From Burkholderia sp. WP9 (lineage in GTDB: Bacteria; Pseudomonadota; Gammaproteobacteria; Burkholderiales; Burkholderiaceae), in NCBI RefSeq assembly GCF_900104795.1, contig NZ_FNTG01000001.1:3844001-3908000 (forward strand): a stretch of DNA of 64,000 nt. Direction: 5' to 3'. The position numbers were made by a program, and so were the translations under genes. Positions within the stretch are counted from its first letter, which is position 1. Each line of letters starts with the position of its first letter. Of the stretch, positions 33,927-42,931 are shown one piece after another. The notes below the pieces were generated by a model. The model had not been told where the DNA came from and did no database searches. It saw nothing but the letters and a program-made list of their open reading frames with translations.

Positions 33927-36269
33927 ATGTCTACACGAACTGACCAAAGCGATGAGGTCTTACCGCTATCCCAGCTGAAACCTCGGATAGCAGATGCGGC
34001 GGCGCTCCAGCGGCTACTGATGCCACAGGAAGAGTGGCCCAAAGGCCTTTGCCGCTTTGATATGTTCGCACGCTTGCGCGACGGCGATGCGCGATACCGA
34101 GCCATGTGCTGGAATCCAGTCGACAGACAACTCTACGTCCTGAAGCTCGTTTCCAAAGGCTCGCCTCAGGGCCCTGGAGATTGGAAAGTGTGGACAGCAG
34201 ACGCGCCCGATTCTCCACTCAAAGACATTAAGCGTTTGGCCGTGGATGGCGTTCCAGAGTACATGAAGCTGCCGCTGAACCTGCTTCCCCCAGATTTACA
34301 GAAGGCGCGTAATGGATTTGCGCGACGCCGTCAGATTCTTGAAGCGTTCTGCATGATTGATGCTGGTGGTCATGGCAATCGAGAGGACTATGTTTTTAAC
34401 GACCAGATTGTTACTGATGGTAGCGCACTCAAGGAAGCAATGCGGTTTGTCATTTCCGCCATCGGGCAGCATCGGGGCTATGCCACTCAGATAAGAAAGT
34501 TGTTCCATCAACATTGCCATTTCAACGGTCATGAGAATTCTATGCTCGCCCAACACGCCGGGAAGGGCGTGACAGGTAAGAGGACACGTCTTGTCAATAA
34601 ACCTGGAGCACTGACTCATGCCGAAAAGCAGGACAGGCTAAGGAGCGAGGCAACCGGCACTCCAAGACGAATTAAGCGCCTTCCCGTGAGCGAAGATGAA
34701 AAAGAAACAAAATTTCTTAAAGCGCTTCGACGTTATTGGGTCAAGGAGAAGTGGCCGCTAACTAAGACATATCTGCGGTTGTGCGAAGAGCACTACGCGG
34801 ATGTCAGAGATGAGCTCCGTCCGACCTACGACACATTCTGCAGAATCTCAAATCAGGAACTAATTCCCAAATACGATTTGTTCGCGGAGCGGAACGGCCC
34901 TGCCGTTCATAACGCCAATTTCGCCGTTCTGTCTGGTACAGCGACCGACTACACGCAAGGAAAGATTGAAACGGTCGACGTCGACGGCTGGACACCAAAA
35001 GTCGGCATACGAGCGAAGGTCAAGGGCAAGTGGAAGAAAGTCTACGTACGAGTCCTGTTCGCCGTCGCGCGTAACTCGCGCGCGGTTTTGGGAATCGAGG
35101 TAATCCTCACGGGTGAAGATTCGATTGCATATCGCAGGTGCATCGCGTCCTGTTTTACGGACAAGTCTAAGCTTGCTCAGCGTCTCGGACTTAGGTCACC
35201 CGAAGGGTTGCTGCATGGGAATATCGATGGGGTCTTCTTCGACAACGGCGCTGGCCCGTCCGGGCAAAACGCAGTTGTCGTGTGTAAGCAGATGAGACTC
35301 CGGCTTGCAATTTCTCCTCCTGCAAGCGGACAAACGAAAGCGTGCGTCGAGAGCCTCAACGGGTGCATGCAGAACGCGTTGTTGGACTTGGAGGCCGCAC
35401 ATACGCGTAAACATGACCCGCTTAGCAGAGAGGAGCGTCGGAAAAGGCTGTTGACTCGGGGAACGTCTCTGGGGCGCTTCATTTATTCTGTCTACGAAGC
35501 GGTGGCGGTACACAACCTCACCGCTTACCGACCGCAACTGCGGAGCCACGAAGACTTCATTGACGGCGAGACGAGCACGCCGAAGAGGCTTTTTGAATCC
35601 CAACAGCGTGAGCGCAGAGGAGATGCGCGAAAGCAGTGGTCAGAAAGAGAACTTCTCGCCAGATTTATCGCTTGGGAGCCGTACACGATTCGCAACGGTA
35701 AAGTACATTTTGAAGGCGTCCGCTACTCATCGGACAACCTGAAGGCCTTTGCTGAAGAGCAGACTAAGTACGGCCGGTCATTGGAAGTCTTCGTGAAGCG
35801 CTTCGCCGCAGACCCTCTTTACCTTCTTTGGAAGCGCGAGGGCGGCGATGTGGTGGAATCGTTAACGGTTATTCGTGAGGACTTGGACCGGGTGCAAAAA
35901 CTCACTTGGCAGGAGCTATCGCTGACCAAACAGGCGGACGCTATGCTGGAGCTCGAAGGCGACCAGACAAGGCGCAAAGCCAAAAATCTGCTAACCGTCG
36001 AGCAGCACAGCGGTGTTGCCGACGCGGTGCGTCATCGCACTGCAAACGGGGACATACACGACCTCGCAGGCACCTCCGCGGTCAACGCTAAAGCGACCGC
36101 AATCATCCAGAACAATCGCCGTTGGGAAGAGCGGGAGGCGGCCGCGTTCGGGCTAGGACAGCGTAACGTATCTCCTTCTCCTCCGGAGCGGTCTATCGGG
36201 ACCAAGCCCCCGAACGCCGAGTATGCGGCATGGTTGCAAGCTAGAAAGGCCGCTCGAGAAAACCAGTAG
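33927..36269 (+). CDS. TnsB-like DDE transposase
   Basis: A 780-residue transposase of the TnsB/Mu type. The RNase-H-like core has IETVDVDGW (D351), DGVFFDNGAG (D439) and CVESLNGCMQ (E475). The second Asp and the Glu are 35 residues apart, the classic D,D(35)E spacing. The C-terminal Mu-type beta-barrel region is recognisable around IAWEPYTIRNGKVHFEGVRYSS. The N-terminal ~330 residues would bind the end repeats. TnsB cuts and joins the 3' ends and normally needs TnsC for activation. Its stop is 303 bp before the first base of the terminal inverted repeat. Confidence 0.87.
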   Translation: MSTRTDQSDEVLPLSQLKPRIADAAALQRLLMPQEEWPKGLCRFDMFARLRDGDARYRAMCWNPVDRQLYVLKLVSKGSPQGPGDWKVWTADAPDSPLKDIKRLAVDGVPEYMKLPLNLLPPDLQKARNGFARRRQILEAFCMIDAGGHGNREDYVFNDQIVTDGSALKEAMRFVISAIGQHRGYATQIRKLFHQHCHFNGHENSMLAQHAGKGVTGKRTRLVNKPGALTHAEKQDRLRSEATGTPRRIKRLPVSEDEKETKFLKALRRYWVKEKWPLTKTYLRLCEEHYADVRDELRPTYDTFCRISNQELIPKYDLFAERNGPAVHNANFAVLSGTATDYTQGKIETVDVDGWTPKVGIRAKVKGKWKKVYVRVLFAVARNSRAVLGIEVILTGEDSIAYRRCIASCFTDKSKLAQRLGLRSPEGLLHGNIDGVFFDNGAGPSGQNAVVVCKQMRLRLAISPPASGQTKACVESLNGCMQNALLDLEAAHTRKHDPLSREERRKRLLTRGTSLGRFIYSVYEAVAVHNLTAYRPQLRSHEDFIDGETSTPKRLFESQQRERRGDARKQWSERELLARFIAWEPYTIRNGKVHFEGVRYSSDNLKAFAEEQTKYGRSLEVFVKRFAADPLYLLWKREGGDVVESLTVIREDLDRVQKLTWQELSLTKQADAMLELEGDQTRRKAKNLLTVEQHSGVADAVRHRTANGDIHDLAGTSAVNAKATAIIQNNRRWEEREAAAFGLGQRNVSPSPPERSIGTKPPNAEYAAWLQARKAARENQ

Positions 36270-36601
36270 CGGGAGCCAGAGGAGTGGTAAAGGCATCAAG
36301 CTGTGCGGCGACCGCGATGGCAAGGTCGGACCTTGGGCGAGCGAGATAGTCGTTCTTTGTCTGTGGTCGCCAATGTGAAGAGGGCACGGCGCGAAATCGG
36401 AGTTATGCCCGGAAAGGCTTACCAGGCGGGCGTAACCGATTCTAATCCAAAGGCTCGGAAAATTCATTCACTGTCTACTTTCGGCTGCTGTCTCGACACA
36501 AGAAGCGATTACGCGTCGGAGTAGAACTTTGATTATTCAGAAAATTTCCGGTCGGGTCGTCTGCGGGTGCGTTGTGTAACGACTTCTAATCCGTGTTGCC
36601 A
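36270..36601 (-). repeat. glmS-distal transposon end with TnsB-type repeats
   Basis: This 332-bp stretch after tnsB has no supportable gene. Two copies of the end repeat in inward orientation can be seen at 36430-36448 (GCGTAACCGATTCTAATCC) and 36574-36592 (GTGTAACGACTTCTAATCC). The 30-bp terminal inverted repeat is 36572-36601, ending TTGCCA. The CGACG duplication follows at 36602. Confidence 0.75.
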
Positions 36602-36690
36602 CGACGACTTGCGAGCGACGCAAGCAAAGCCGCTGTGACCCACGTCGCCGCCTTTCTATTCATGCCCCACTCCGATCCCTCCACGCAGGC

Positions 36691-38106
36691 TTACTGCTTC
36701 TGTGGGACGGGGAATTTCCAAGTGCCGTCAAATACTGACTGCCCCGGACCGTAAATCCGGGCGATGACGTTGTATGCGCCCGTGGGTGCGGGCAGCCAGT
36801 TCGATTCCTTCTCCTTGCCGGGCGAGTCGTGCTGAACGTAGATATCGAGAGAACCGTCGGCACCGTATTTCAGGCCCTTCGTGCGGTCACCAATCGAATA
36901 ACGATTAATGGAATTCGCCACGAGATGACGTCCGGGCAGGTCGTACATTGTCATCGACCAAAAGAACTTCGCGGGCGGCAAGTCCTTCTTGTCAAAGTGA
37001 ATGACATACGGCTGGGAACCTAGCAACTGTTCGCGGTCTGCATTGACGCGCGTGCCTACGTAGACGGCTTCTTCCTTGGTGTTGCCGTAGATGCCCATGG
37101 CCGCGGCGACAGCCCTCTTCATATAGTCGCCGTTCATCTCCTGCCGGGAGCCAAAGATGTCGTAGGAACTCGTCGTATGCTTTTCCGCATCGGCTAGCGC
37201 AGCTTTGCCATCCGCCACACCTGCTTCGATAGCTTGCCGTATATCAACTGGCAGCGCGGAAGCATCAAAGGGTCTGCCGGGCGCGATACCAATCTTTGAA
37301 AACCGCTCCATCAGTTCGACTTCCGACGGCGCAGGTGGCTGCGTGTATTGCAGCAGGAAATTCACGTATGAGATGAAGTCGATGGATGTCGCCTTCGGCT
37401 CGTCCCACTTCGGAAAGGCCACCTTTGGAACAGAGGGCGGTGCCTTGGCATGCTCAAACGAAGAAAGCGGCGTGAGCCGGTACTGCTTCTGGATAGCCTG
37501 CATGGCGCTCACGTCGCCGGGGCCATTTAATGCTGTGCGTCCCAGCGTCAGAATGAAGTCGGTCTCCGAACGGAAGACCTTGTCGATACCTTTGGGCGTC
37601 TCGCCGTGCCAGTTCGGTCCCGCAAACAGGTAGTGGCCGCCTTGGTTGCCCGTCGTTCGCGAGCCGACGTAGGCGAAGTTATAGGTGAACAGGTCAATCC
37701 ATTGAAAGACAAAGTATCGATTCTCGGGTACCGGAGGAACAGTCAGCACCCAAGGCTCTCGCCTGAGGTCGAGCCATGCCCATGAATAAGGCGTGTCGTT
37801 ATTTGGAGTGACGATTTCCTTGTTCTCAGGGCCATAGGGCTGCGAATAGTTTCTGAATTTTCCAAATCCTCCCACGTAGGCCTTGGCAGTAGGGTCAATC
37901 GCCTGCTCGTACATCGTCTTGTAGTTGTAAAGCATCGGATATGCATAGATGAACGCATCCTTTGCAATCGTCCTGGCTTCCTCAGGAGTTGCCGTTACCG
38001 AGGTCGCTGCCGTTGTTGCACTGGCTGGAGCGGAGGTGAGACAGCACATTCCCATGGAAATCAATAAGCATGTCGAGGTGGAAATAAAGAGCTTGGAAAG
38101 TTTCAC
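36691..38106 (-). CDS. DUF1254/DUF1214 domain protein, secreted
   Basis: A 471-residue protein with a signal peptide (KLFISTSTCLLISMGMCCLTSAPASA). The N-terminal DUF1254 block shows DAFIYAYPMLYNYKTMY and EIVTPNNDTPYSWAWLDLRREPWVLTVP. The C-terminal DUF1214 block shows KFFWSMTMYDLPGRHLVANSINRYSIGDRT and LPAPTGAYNVIARIYGP. The biochemical role of the family is unsettled. It lies just outside the transposon, 85 bp past the target duplication. It is followed after 25 bp by the putative outer-membrane protein gene read upstream of it on the same strand, so the two probably form an operon. Confidence 0.85.
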   Translation of the reverse strand: MKLSKLFISTSTCLLISMGMCCLTSAPASATTAATSVTATPEEARTIAKDAFIYAYPMLYNYKTMYEQAIDPTAKAYVGGFGKFRNYSQPYGPENKEIVTPNNDTPYSWAWLDLRREPWVLTVPPVPENRYFVFQWIDLFTYNFAYVGSRTTGNQGGHYLFAGPNWHGETPKGIDKVFRSETDFILTLGRTALNGPGDVSAMQAIQKQYRLTPLSSFEHAKAPPSVPKVAFPKWDEPKATSIDFISYVNFLLQYTQPPAPSEVELMERFSKIGIAPGRPFDASALPVDIRQAIEAGVADGKAALADAEKHTTSSYDIFGSRQEMNGDYMKRAVAAAMGIYGNTKEEAVYVGTRVNADREQLLGSQPYVIHFDKKDLPPAKFFWSMTMYDLPGRHLVANSINRYSIGDRTKGLKYGADGSLDIYVQHDSPGKEKESNWLPAPTGAYNVIARIYGPGQSVFDGTWKFPVPQKQ

Positions 38107-38131
38107 TATTTAACCTCTCAGAGTCGCTTCG

Positions 38132-38929
38132 TTATTTTCCGAATGTCAGGTTCAGCCCGGCGAATAGGGTGAACTGAGGTACCCCGGCGCCAGAGTGGGC
38201 CACCGAATACTGAGGTTCGATAAATGCGTTATAGATGGTCGAGCCGCTCTTCCATGCTTTGCCCGCACCGAGGCCGACTGGAATGTAATACGTACCACGC
38301 TGGAGGTCGAAGGTCCATATGCCGGTTGACCGGATATACCATCCGTCAGGCAGATTAAAGATACCGAATGGCTGGGCCGTGAGCGATTGTGTTGTGGGTC
38401 GCCCGCTCTGGCCAGCGAAGGAATGCTGCCACTGTACAAGCGCGCCGAGCAGACGCGCCTTCGTGGCACTGACGGCGACCGCGGCAAGTCCCGCCTGCCA
38501 TTTCCCTGTTCCCAAGCTTGGGTCCGTGGCGGTCGGCGCCGTAATCAGCGGCCCGACACCTATCTGGATATCCGACTGCGATAATAAAAAAATGTCGAAC
38601 AGATTGATGTCGCCAAGGCCCGTGTTGTAGCCGCCCGAGGCGTCCGGGCGAGTGCTGACCGGCACCGTCGCCCGGAAAATCTGTGGGACGCCAATGGGCC
38701 CAATCGGGCCGACCGGAACTGTCGGCCGCAAAAGTAAATCGTTGGTGTGACCGCTGATCCCGAACAGGCTTGGCGTGAAGTAATTCTGTATGTTGAACGA
38801 GGGCGCCGCATTGAGCGGGTTATTGCTCTTGTTCGCGTCGTCCGCTGAGCTTTGTGCGATGGCACTGCTTGCGAGCATGCCGAACAATATCGCGCAAAGA
38901 GACTGGCTGCGTAGATTGGATCTTCTCAT
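38132..38929 (-). CDS. Putative outer-membrane/transporter-like protein
   Basis: A 265-residue protein with a signal peptide ending SSAIAQ. The mature part is rich in alternating aromatic/polar strands and ends in phenylalanine-glycine-lysine after FTLFAGLNLTF, suggesting a small outer-membrane beta barrel. Blocks such as YNTGLGDINLFDIFLLS and IGVGPLITAPTATDPSLGTGKWQAG are shared with uncharacterised proteins that I recall beside DUF1254 genes. It is the first gene of the minus-strand pair. Ligand and function are unknown. Confidence 0.65.
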   Translation of the reverse strand: MRRSNLRSQSLCAILFGMLASSAIAQSSADDANKSNNPLNAAPSFNIQNYFTPSLFGISGHTNDLLLRPTVPVGPIGPIGVPQIFRATVPVSTRPDASGGYNTGLGDINLFDIFLLSQSDIQIGVGPLITAPTATDPSLGTGKWQAGLAAVAVSATKARLLGALVQWQHSFAGQSGRPTTQSLTAQPFGIFNLPDGWYIRSTGIWTFDLQRGTYYIPVGLGAGKAWKSGSTIYNAFIEPQYSVAHSGAGVPQFTLFAGLNLTFGK

Positions 38930-39048
38930 CGTTTAAATCCCGGAGAAACGACCGCTGAACGCACAATGCCCTATCCTGTTTGGGATCGCATGCTGGAAAA
39001 AACACCCGCCAGGTCTTTCTTCGTGCCTATGGTTGCCTGCAAACAACC

Positions 39049-39651
39049 TTACTCCCGTACCAATTCCACCGCTGCCGCCGAAACAAACTCGGCGCGCACG
39101 CTATCGCCGACTCTCAACTGTCCAAGCGGAATCCCCTTTGCGGCCCTGAGTTCCTGTTGATGTTTCGGGCCACGCAGCGTCACCATGCGGTTCTTCCGAT
39201 CGATCTTCATCACGGTCGCGACCACCTTCACGCTATGCGCCGACGACGCATAGCCTGCCGAAGCCGGTATCGCAGCCGTCGTCTCCACGCGTTCGCGCAC
39301 ACCCCTGGTGGACAATCTGTCGATGCTAAGCAGCAGCGCCTGCTGGTACGCAACGTTGAGCTTGTCGCCGACTCTGAGCCGACTGACATCCGCGAGAGCG
39401 GGATTGACGTCCACGTCCGCCAGGTTGCCGCGCGGGCCGCGCAGCGTGACGCTATTCGTGGTGGTGTCGATGGCGACCACACGGACTTGAGCGTGAATGA
39501 GCTCGGCGCGTGCGAGCGCCTGCTGCCCGGCGTGGGCATCGGCGTCCTGAGCGAAGCTGGATTGACAGGGCGCAACGGTGAGAATGCTCACCAGCGCGGC
39601 CGCCCGCCACATGACAGCGGCCGATGAAGCGAATCTGCGCGGACAGGTCAT
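39049..39651 (-). CDS. Hypothetical exported protein with two repeated beta-domains
   Basis: A 200-residue protein with an N-terminal signal sequence (AALVSILTVAPCQSSFA). The mature part contains two copies of the same motif, VVAIDTTTNSVTLRGPRGNLADVDVNPAL with LRVGDKLNVAYQQAL, and VMKIDRKNRMVTLRGPKHQQELRAAKG with LRVGDSVRAEFVSA. This is an internal duplication of an OB-like/barrel domain. I recall similar proteins in Burkholderiales without assigned function. It ends 119 bp from the start of the outer-membrane protein gene. Confidence 0.65.
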   Translation of the reverse strand: MTCPRRFASSAAVMWRAAALVSILTVAPCQSSFAQDADAHAGQQALARAELIHAQVRVVAIDTTTNSVTLRGPRGNLADVDVNPALADVSRLRVGDKLNVAYQQALLLSIDRLSTRGVRERVETTAAIPASAGYASSAHSVKVVATVMKIDRKNRMVTLRGPKHQQELRAAKGIPLGQLRVGDSVRAEFVSAAAVELVRE

Positions 39652-39749
39652 TCGCTGCTCCCGAAGTGATCATCACGATCGATTAACGCAAGCGCGCAAC
39701 GCAATCGATAAACCCCAGCGATCAACGCAAAAACGGCGACCTCTCGCGC

Positions 39750-40010
39750 CTACAACTCCGGGCGCGCCAGGTCGCTGGCGACAATGTGTTCGCCATACAC
39801 CTGCGCCGCCGCGATCGCTTCCAGCTTGGTCGCATACGGCCCGAGCTCTGGCGCGCCGTCGAACGGAAAGAGCACGCGTGCGTCGGTGGTTCGAACCACT
39901 TTCAACACGCCGAAAAAACGCTTGTATCCGGCGAGCTTCGACGTTGCTGAAATTTCAAAATCGTCCTCGGACGTCGCGGGGACGCTGGGAATAAATGCGG
40001 TCTTGGCCAT
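39750..40010 (-). CDS. Small conserved hypothetical protein (DUF6723-like)
   Basis: An 86-residue protein starting MAKTAFIPSVPATSEDDFEI. The segment FFGVLKVVRTTDARVLFPFDGAPELGPYATKLEAIAAAQVYGEHIVASDLARPEL is typical of small proteins common in Burkholderia that I believe are grouped as DUF6723. No membrane helix, no catalytic motif and no assigned role. Confidence 0.6.
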   Translation of the reverse strand: MAKTAFIPSVPATSEDDFEISATSKLAGYKRFFGVLKVVRTTDARVLFPFDGAPELGPYATKLEAIAAAQVYGEHIVASDLARPEL

Positions 40011-40315
40011 ACCTGAAAACATCGCTTGTTCAATGGGCCGACAGCGGCAAGAACGCCAAGCCTACACCCGGTTGTACCGGGAAAACATTCGCCGGCGGGT
40101 TTCATTGTCTCAAATCCCGGCGGATTCGGCCGGTGCGTCCACAAGCGAACCGGCGAGCGGCCGTCGATCAAGCCGGTCGCCGGCATCGTCAGGCGCGTTT
40201 ATGTGCCGCGCGAGATGACCGTTATATGGCAAGAATGTAGCGTGATTCACGGCTGCGTCATACGCGCTGCATAAAGTTTGTCCCCACTAAAAACGCCAAT
40301 ACAAAGGGGCACTCC
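40011..40315. other. Intergenic region before the phosphoesterase gene, no gene seen
   Basis: About 305 bp between divergent genes. The last part upstream of 40316 has AAAGGGGCACTCC as the ribosome binding site of the phosphoesterase. I see no other feature I would defend. Confidence 0.4.
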
Positions 40316-41545
40316 ATGTCACAACGCAGCGGCTTGCGTGCATTCTTCATGGTCGCTTGCGCGGTCCTGATCGGCCTGATCGTCGCCGCGTGCGGATCGT
40401 CGTCCTCGTCGCTCAAATTGAGCGGCCAGCAGCAGATCCGCCACGTTTTCGTCATCACGCTCGAGAACGAAAACTATGCGACCACCTTCGGTGCGAACAG
40501 CAAGGCGCCGTATCTTTCGCAGACGCTCGCTTCGCAGGGCGCGATGGTGCAGCAGTACTACGGCACGGGGCATGTGAGCCTCGACAATTACATCTCGATG
40601 ATCAGCGGCCAGGCGGCGACGCCGGAAACGGATAACGACTGCATCACCTATCAGGACTACAAGCTCACGGGCATGACATCGGACGGCCAGGCGATCGGCT
40701 CGGGCTGCGTCTACCCGGCGAGCGTCAAGACGTTGCCGGACCAGTTGAAGGCTGCGGGCTACACGTGGAAGGGCTATGAAGGCGACATGGGCAACGACCC
40801 GACGCGTGAAGCCGCCACTTGCGGCCACCCGACGCTCAACACGACCGACCTGACGCAGTCTGCCGAAGCGCCGAGCGCCGCCGTGCCGCTGGGCGACCAG
40901 TACGCGACGCGTCACAACCCGTTCATGTACTTCCACTCGATCATCGACTCGGCGGACTGCGGGCAGAACGTCGTCAATCTGAACAAGCTCACGACCGACC
41001 TGCAGTCGGTCTCGACCACCGCCAACTTCAACCTCATCACGCCGAACCTGTGCGACGACGGCCACGACGCGCCGTGCGTGAACGGCCAGCCGGGTGGCCT
41101 GACGAGCGCGAACACGTTCCTCCAGAAGTGGGTGCCGATTATCACGGCGTCGCCGGCGTTTCAGCAGGACGGTTTGCTGATCATCAACTTCGACGAAAGC
41201 AGTTACGCGACGGTGACGCAGTCGGGCACGAGCGAGGATCTGATTTTCACCGGCGCGACCTGCTGCAGCCAGCAGCCGGGGCCGAATCTGCCGTCGTTCC
41301 CGCAGACGTCTTCGCTGACGTACAAGGGTTTGACGATCAACCTGACCAAGCAGAGCTTCGGCGGCGACCAGACCGGCGCGGTCATGATCTCGAAATTCAT
41401 CAAGCCGGGTACGGTATCGACGGTGCAGTACAACCACTATTCGATGCTCAAGAGCATTGAAGACATCTTCCAGCTGGACCACCTCGGCTACGCGGGCCAG
41501 GCCGGCCTCGTCGGGTTCGGCAGCGACATCTTCACGAACCTGTAA
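40316..41545 (+). CDS. Phosphoesterase family lipoprotein (acid phosphatase/phospholipase C-like)
   Basis: A 409-residue exported protein with lipobox VAAC after a hydrophobic stretch. It belongs to the phosphoesterase family that includes phospholipase C and AcpA-type acid phosphatases: HVFVITLENENYATTFG with the metal-binding ENEN region, TGHVSLDNYISMISGQ, LIINFDESS and a late VQYNHYSMLKSIEDIFQLDHLGYA. The substrate may be phosphate esters or phospholipids. It is followed after 8 bp by a cytochrome c peroxidase gene, an operon-like spacing. Confidence 0.85.
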   Translation: MSQRSGLRAFFMVACAVLIGLIVAACGSSSSSLKLSGQQQIRHVFVITLENENYATTFGANSKAPYLSQTLASQGAMVQQYYGTGHVSLDNYISMISGQAATPETDNDCITYQDYKLTGMTSDGQAIGSGCVYPASVKTLPDQLKAAGYTWKGYEGDMGNDPTREAATCGHPTLNTTDLTQSAEAPSAAVPLGDQYATRHNPFMYFHSIIDSADCGQNVVNLNKLTTDLQSVSTTANFNLITPNLCDDGHDAPCVNGQPGGLTSANTFLQKWVPIITASPAFQQDGLLIINFDESSYATVTQSGTSEDLIFTGATCCSQQPGPNLPSFPQTSSLTYKGLTINLTKQSFGGDQTGAVMISKFIKPGTVSTVQYNHYSMLKSIEDIFQLDHLGYAGQAGLVGFGSDIFTNL

Positions 41546-41553
41546 GCGATTCG

Positions 41554-42816
41554 ATGCTGTCTTCTGCAATGCGATTGACCGCGCGCGCCGGCGTGAATTG
41601 GGCGGCGCGTGCCGCGCTGCTCGGCGCCGCGCTGATGTCCGGTGCGGCCGCGGCAGCGCCGGCCGCTACGAACCCCGCCTATAGCGACGCCGCCGCGCTC
41701 GGCAAGCTGATGTTCTTCGACGCCTCGCTGTCGGCCTCGGGCAGGATGTCGTGCGCGAGCTGTCATAGCCCGTCGCATGCGTATGGGCCGCCCAACGGCC
41801 TCGCGGCACAGCTGGGTGGGGCGGACATGCACTCGCAGGGCACGCGCGCCGTGCCGAGCCTGCGCTACGTGCTGAACCGCACGCCGATGTGGAGCCACGC
41901 GCAGGCTGCCAGTCTGTCCGAGCGTCTGAGCGAAACGGACAACGCGCCGGTGGGCGGTTTCGGCTGGGACGGGCGCTTCAACCGTTTGCGCGATCAGGCG
42001 AGTTTCCCGCTGTTCAATCCCAACGAGATGGCCAACACGGATCCGGCGGCCGTGCTCGCAAAACTGGAGCACGCGCCCTATGCGGCGCGTTTCAAGGAAG
42101 TGTTCGGTCAGAACATCTTCGTTGATCGCGCCAAGGCGTTCACGCAGGCCATGTACGCGATCGAGCGTTTCGAGCTGGAAGACCCGAGTTTCCGTCCGTA
42201 CACGAGCAAGTTCGATTACTATCTGGACGGTAAATTGCAACTAACGGCACAAGAATTGAGAGGCAAAAAGCTGTTCGACAATCCCGAGGGTGGCAATTGC
42301 GCCTCCTGCCATATCGACCAGGTCGGCGCCGACGGCTCCCATCCGCTTTTCACCGACTTCAACTTCCAGGCGCTCGGCGTGCCGCGCAATCCGGAATTGC
42401 GGGCCAACTCCGATCCGAAGTACTTCGATATGGGGCTGTGCGGACCGCTGCGCACCGATCAGTCGAGCGACAAAAGTAATTGCGGGCTCTTCAAATCGGT
42501 CTCGCTGCGCAATACGGCGACGCGTCAGGTGTTTTTCCACAACGGCCGGTTCCATACGCTGAAGGACGCGCTGCGCTTCTACGTGCAACGCGACACCAAT
42601 CCGGCGAAGTGGTATCCAGAAGATGCGCACGGCAAGATCGACAAATTCAACGACTTGCCCGTCGCGCTACGCGTCAACGTCGACACGACAGACGAGCCGC
42701 TCACACGCAAAGCCGGCGAGCGTCCGGTCTGGTCGGAGCGCGATATCGACGACGTCGCCGCTTTCCTCGCCACGCTGAACGACGATTACGTTCCAAAGCC
42801 GAAACCAACGCATTGA
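41554..42816 (+). CDS. Di-haem cytochrome c peroxidase family protein
   Basis: A 420-residue periplasmic protein with a signal peptide ending AAAA and two CxxCH haem motifs, CASCH near residue 68 and CASCH near residue 250. The surrounding blocks GKLMFFDASLSASGRMSCASCHSP and HNGRFHTLKDALRFYVQRDT match the CcpA/MauG superfamily. It could reduce peroxide using cytochrome c, or oxidise another substrate as MauG does. The upstream phosphoesterase lies 8 bp away. Confidence 0.88.
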   Translation: MLSSAMRLTARAGVNWAARAALLGAALMSGAAAAAPAATNPAYSDAAALGKLMFFDASLSASGRMSCASCHSPSHAYGPPNGLAAQLGGADMHSQGTRAVPSLRYVLNRTPMWSHAQAASLSERLSETDNAPVGGFGWDGRFNRLRDQASFPLFNPNEMANTDPAAVLAKLEHAPYAARFKEVFGQNIFVDRAKAFTQAMYAIERFELEDPSFRPYTSKFDYYLDGKLQLTAQELRGKKLFDNPEGGNCASCHIDQVGADGSHPLFTDFNFQALGVPRNPELRANSDPKYFDMGLCGPLRTDQSSDKSNCGLFKSVSLRNTATRQVFFHNGRFHTLKDALRFYVQRDTNPAKWYPEDAHGKIDKFNDLPVALRVNVDTTDEPLTRKAGERPVWSERDIDDVAAFLATLNDDYVPKPKPTH

Positions 42817-42892
42817 ACGCGAAAGAAGCACGAGCGGCCGTAATTCCTAAGACGAATTTCTGCTCGTTCTGGGTCTAATTTGGGGGCAGAGC

Positions 42893-42898
42893 TATAAT
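42893..42898 (+). promoter_or_regulatory. Candidate -10 box for the lytic transglycosylase gene
   Basis: A perfect TATAAT at 42893-42898 sits 33 bp upstream of the ATG at 42932. No good -35 is visible at 17 bp spacing. Confidence 0.4.
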
Positions 42899-42931
42899 GG
42901 CCGGATCCCTTTTTCTTTCCCGTCCTCCGTT

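Larger units (their letters stand above)
25847..36601 (+). mobile_element. Tn7-like transposon inserted at glmS (TnsA, TnsB, TniQ; no TnsC seen)
   Basis: A 10,755-bp element bounded by 30-bp terminal inverted repeats (25847-25876 and 36572-36601) that begin TGGCAA and match at 28 of 30 positions. It is flanked by CGACG duplications. Contents in order are a GIY-YIG cargo gene, a truncated UDG-like gene, an IS21-family insertion, an unknown gene, tniQ, tnsA and tnsB. The DNA is visibly richer in A and T than the surrounding genes, a sign of transfer. The tns genes lie at the glmS-distal end and run toward that end. In Tn7 they lie beside glmS and run away from it. No AAA+ TnsC is present apart from IstB of the IS. 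Confidence 0.88.

Noticed and set aside
36303..36524. Small gene between tnsB and the transposon end
   Set aside because: 73 codons with no binding site. The region carries TnsB-type repeats, so it is better explained as the transposon end.
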